Notes under the pieces: model-generated
What the model was told of the DNA's origin: nothing
Seen by the model: the letters and a program-made list of their open reading frames with translations, nothing else
The model's database searches: none
Source of the DNA: Erinaceus europaeus
Lineage: Eukaryota > Chordata > Mammalia > Eulipotyphla > Erinaceidae
Reading direction: 5' to 3'
Assembly (NCBI RefSeq): GCF_950295315.1
Contig: NW_026647623.1
Span: 97,182-161,181 of the forward strand
Length of the DNA stretch: 64,000 bases
In this document: positions 60,801 to 64,000 of the stretch, in pieces
How positions within the stretch are numbered: the stretch's first letter is position 1
Layout of the letters: the number at the start of each line of letters is the position of its first letter
Translations under genes and position numbers: made by a program

Positions 60801-62566
60801 TTCCAGTGGAGATCACAGCCCTGCCCCTCACCTTAGTGCCTGCCTGCTGCTAATAAAGGCAATTGGAAACACCTGTTACAACTTGGGAGCTGAGGACATA
60901 CTCAGGAATCCCTCCAGGAGCTAGCATGCTGGCAGACCTCCTGACTGCGGGATAGCTGTGCTTCTAGTTGGGAGGGCCTTCGGGCCATAGGTGAGAATAT
61001 TCTCTAGATACAAGAAAGAACTTCAGGTTTCAAAAGTATTTGAAACCCCAGGAGGCACTTGGAAAGGACATTTCACAGGCATCAAAACACCCTCTTTCTG
61101 AACGCTGTAAGCTTCCGTTTTGCATGGAGACTCTGAACACTGGTGTGGCCATCAGTACCACAGAGCCTTTACATTCGGCCCAATAGAGGGAAAGCAGTAT
61201 GTGTGTGCCACGGTGGTAGAGTTTCACTGATCTTGACCTGGGCAGCTGCAGCTGGAGATGGACATATGCCTGTTACCTGCAGCAGTAACACTGTCTCCTC
61301 AGTTCCACTGTATACTATTCAATATGCATGGGACTGAGTAATCCAAAGGGCAAAGAAAGGAAAATTTCAACACCAGGAAGACCGAGTTCACGATGCATGC
61401 ACTGACTTCCACAAAGGTTCCAGGGAAGAAGGCAGACAGAGACAGTCAGAGAGACAGAATGACAGTGACTGAAAAGGACAGAAATTCTGGCCCTGTGTTG
61501 ATCAGTACCAGAGCACTGAATACAAAGCCTCCATTCCCATGCATATTTCTAACAAGTGGCATTGTTATTTTTTGTTTGTGAGGAAAGGTTACACTTAGAA
61601 AACCTAGGTCTTAGCCCACTCTGAGAAGCAACACTTGGCCTGCAGCCCACTCTCCAAAACTGCCCCTGCCTCGCAAAATCGGAAGTAGTTTTAGTGATGC
61701 TCCAGCCAAATGCAGGCTGGCATATTTCATCCCCCTGGTCCAGCCTCAACCTCTCCTGTGTGCAGGGAACTGCACTATGTCCATTTCTTCTTTGATTTAC
61801 AGTTTTCGGATAGGACTCGGTGGATAAAATGAGCAAGAGGGAAGTAGATGTTATGGCAGCAGTAGTTTGTGCTGAGAGAGATTTGTAGAGTGATAAACGA
61901 TATGGCTCTGTGAGATGTCTCTCTTGACTGTGGCTTGTGGTTGATTAGTGCCAGAGTTCTGACTGTGACTTGTGGTTGATTAGTGCCAGAGTTCTGAAGA
62001 CAAATCCTCCATTTCCATGCATACTTCTTACAAGTGGCATAGTTATTTTATGTTTGTGAGGAAAGGTTACACTGAGAACATCTAGGTCTTACCCCACTCT
62101 GAGAAGCAACACTCGGCCTGCAGCCCACTCTCCAAAACAACCCTGGCCTCTCGAAATTGGATGTAGTATTAGTGATGCTCCAGCCAATATGCAGGCTGGC
62201 TTATTTCATCTCCCTCGTCCAGCGTCAGCCTGTCCTGTTTGCAGAAAACTGCACTATGTTTATTTCTTCTTTGATTTACAGTTTTCGGATAGGACTCGGT
62301 GGATAAAATGAGCAAGAGGGAAGTAGATGTTATGGCAGCGGTAGTTTGTGCTGAGAGAGATTTGTAGAGTGATAAACGATATGGCTCTGTGAGATGTCTC
62401 TCATGACTGTAGCTCAGAAGGGCCAGGCGTATACATTTTTCTACCCTAATCCAGACCTGTCCAGGTCTCTAGCTAAAAATATTTTCATATCTCTACATGT
62501 TACATATATAAATATAGAGAGAGAGACCTCTACATATAGAGATAGAGACACTTATGTAGTCATTTT
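57898..62566 (+). repeat. A unit U12 with a4-to-a1 jump and tail duplication
   Basis: a1 57898-58180; C block to 58560; a3 58561-58900 with (TG)n(TCTG)n at 58699-58745; a4 58920-59742. It jumps at ggccatcactatata into a second a1 (59750-59975), then a3 59976-60320 with (TG)n at 60122-60147, then a4 60330-61925. a4 has a 0.2-kb deletion near 61240. The a4 tail is then duplicated at 61926-62400. Confidence 0.85.
61926..61995 (+). repeat. Exact-length 35-bp tandem duplication
   Basis: Two adjacent 35-bp copies (61926-61960 and 61961-61995) differ at one base (gactgtggct versus gactgtgact). They sit at the joint of the tail duplication. Confidence 0.92.
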
Positions 62567-64000
62567 CTACAATGGATTCGATATGACATTCAACAATTGA
62601 TTGCTAAAACCTGTAGAGAAACTGTGCATCAGGAAAATAATTGTCAAAAGGAGTAAAATCTCCAAATCTTTAGCTATATGCAGCTCCAACGGGACCTATC
62701 GAAAAAGGCTCGAGAAGGAACTCATCCAGGAGACTCTCCACATCAACAGACACCACAAGTTTCCTAATCTGGCAACACACACAGGGCAGCGGCTAGTTCC
62801 CAGTGCAAGCCTCAGGGTAAAAACCTCTCCCTCTTCAGTGTCTCAGATTTCAAAAACCTCCTACACTGTGTTCATTGATGACAGGATCAAACTTGGCTTG
62901 TAGAGATTGTAAGGCCGCAGCTCTCATGCCCATAGACCACAGACAGCCCCCCCCTCACCTGAGGGCCTGGCTGCTGCTAATAAAGGCAATTGGAAACAGC
63001 TGTTATAACTTGGGCCCTGAGGACATACTCAGGAATCCCTCCAGTAGATCGCAGGCTGGCAGACCTCCTGACCCAGGATAGGTGTACTCCTAGTTGGGAA
63101 GGCCTTCTGGCCAGAGGTGAGAATATTCCCTATACACAAGAACGAACTTCAGGTTTCAAAAGGATTTGAAAACCCATGAGGCACTTTTAAAAGACATTTC
63201 ACAGCCATCAAAACACCCTCTTTCTGAACCCTGGAAGCTTCCGTTTTGCATGGAAAATCTGGACACTGGTGTGGCCATCAGTACAACAGATCCTTTACAT
63301 TCGGCCCAATAGAGGGAAAGTACAATGTGTGTGCCAAGGGGATAGTGTTTCACTTCTCTTGACCTGGGCTCTCATGGAATAAGGACTAGGATGCTGTGTT
63401 GGAAGGTGAGGAGGGCTGTATTTAGGCTGAGTGTCAGCCTCAGGGCCCTAGAGAATGGGAGTCAAGCACACAGGGCCTGGACAGCTGCAGCTGGAGATGG
63501 ACATATGCCTGTTACCTGTAGTATGATCGCTGCCTCCTCAGTTCCCCACTGTACTGTGCCATATGCACGAGATTAAATAATCCAAAGGGCAAAGAGTGGA
63601 AAATTTCAACACCAGGAAGACCGAGTTAACAATACAAGCACTGACTTCCAGTAAGGGCCCAGTGAAGAAGGCACGTAGAGACAGTCAGAAAGACAGAATG
63701 ACAGTGACAGAAAACTACAGAAATTCTGGACCTGTGTTGATTAGTGCCAGAGTTCTGAAGACAAATCCTCCATTTCCATGCATATTTCTTACAAGTGGCA
63801 TTGTTATTTTATGTTTGTGAGGAAAGGTTACACTGAGAACATCTAGGTCTTACCCCACTCTGAGAAGCAACACTCGGCATGCAGCCCACTCTCCAAAACA
63901 ACCCTGGCCTCTTGAAATTGGATGTAGTATTAGTGATGCTCCAGCCAATATGCAGGCTGGCTTATTGCATCTCCCTCGTCCAGCGTCAGCCTTTCCTGTG
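62567..64000 (+). repeat. A unit U13, cut by right edge
   Basis: a1 62567-62850; a short a3 62855-62948 that jumps at a run of eight C (62949) into mid-a4; a4 to the window end. The last 265 bases are nearly identical to 61976-62240. Confidence 0.85.

Noticed and set aside
1393..64000. A block as a LINE or an unrecognised LTR retrotransposon
   Set aside because: No reverse transcriptase, endonuclease, terminal repeats, primer site or poly(A) tail could be seen in any unit.

Overview
The window looks like mammalian nuclear DNA made almost entirely of repeats. I find no intact host protein-coding gene, tRNA, rRNA or CRISPR array. Two SINE families in the 45.9-56.0 kb region resemble tRNA-type SINEs I associate with hedgehogs: one has a CA-rich (caacagcaacaataac) body and ends in an (aatc)n/A-rich tail, the other ends in tccaataaata-type tails. 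The best guess is therefore an insectivore of the hedgehog family (Erinaceidae), from memory of these families and not from a search.

The backbone is a mosaic macrosatellite. A basic block, here called A, recurs about 13 times on the + strand. Block starts, marked by the landmark ctacaatggattcgatatg, lie at about 1812, 6182, 10170, 14028, 24804, 27783, 30703, 33051, 34600, 41395, 44978, 57898 and 62567. I divide A into a1 (about 270 bp), a3 (about 330 bp, with a (TG)n tract) and a4 (about 1.8 kb, ending in a compound (AT)n(AG)n tract). Between a1 and a3 some copies carry a C block (about 0.3 or 1 kb, AT-rich) or a G block (GC-rich, with inverted CCAAT boxes). A 3.38-kb B block with two SINEs, a GGA polypurine tract and a TGGA tract occurs as three tandem copies at 45.9-56.0 kb and as one deleted copy at 6.4-8.3 kb. 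Copies differ mainly by block-sized deletions, duplications and jumps, some sharing the same breakpoint.

Two class II (betaretrovirus/IAP-like) endogenous retrovirus pieces lie on the minus strand. One is a provirus at 15959-20731 with a perfect 6-bp target duplication (CAAGCA). It has a full 5' LTR, a Lys3-type primer binding site, a broken gag, a protease frame and a reverse transcriptase/RNase H frame. It lacks integrase, env and part of the 3' LTR. The other is a gag fragment at 1-1392 that runs off the left edge. Both are broken and cannot be autonomous.

Layout: 1-1392 gag fragment; 1393-14027 A units with one deleted B block; 14028-24803 an A unit in which a 1.15-kb sub-unit was amplified and then hit by the provirus; 24804-34599 shorter A units; 34600-41394 an A unit with a promoter-like G block and a three-copy C array; 41395-44977 an A unit; 44978-57897 an A unit split by the B array; 57898-64000 A units with further local duplications. 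Nothing indicates a working protein system. The most interesting material is the architecture and history of the array, the odd gag N-terminus, and the repeated promoter-like, splice-like and poly(A)-like signals.
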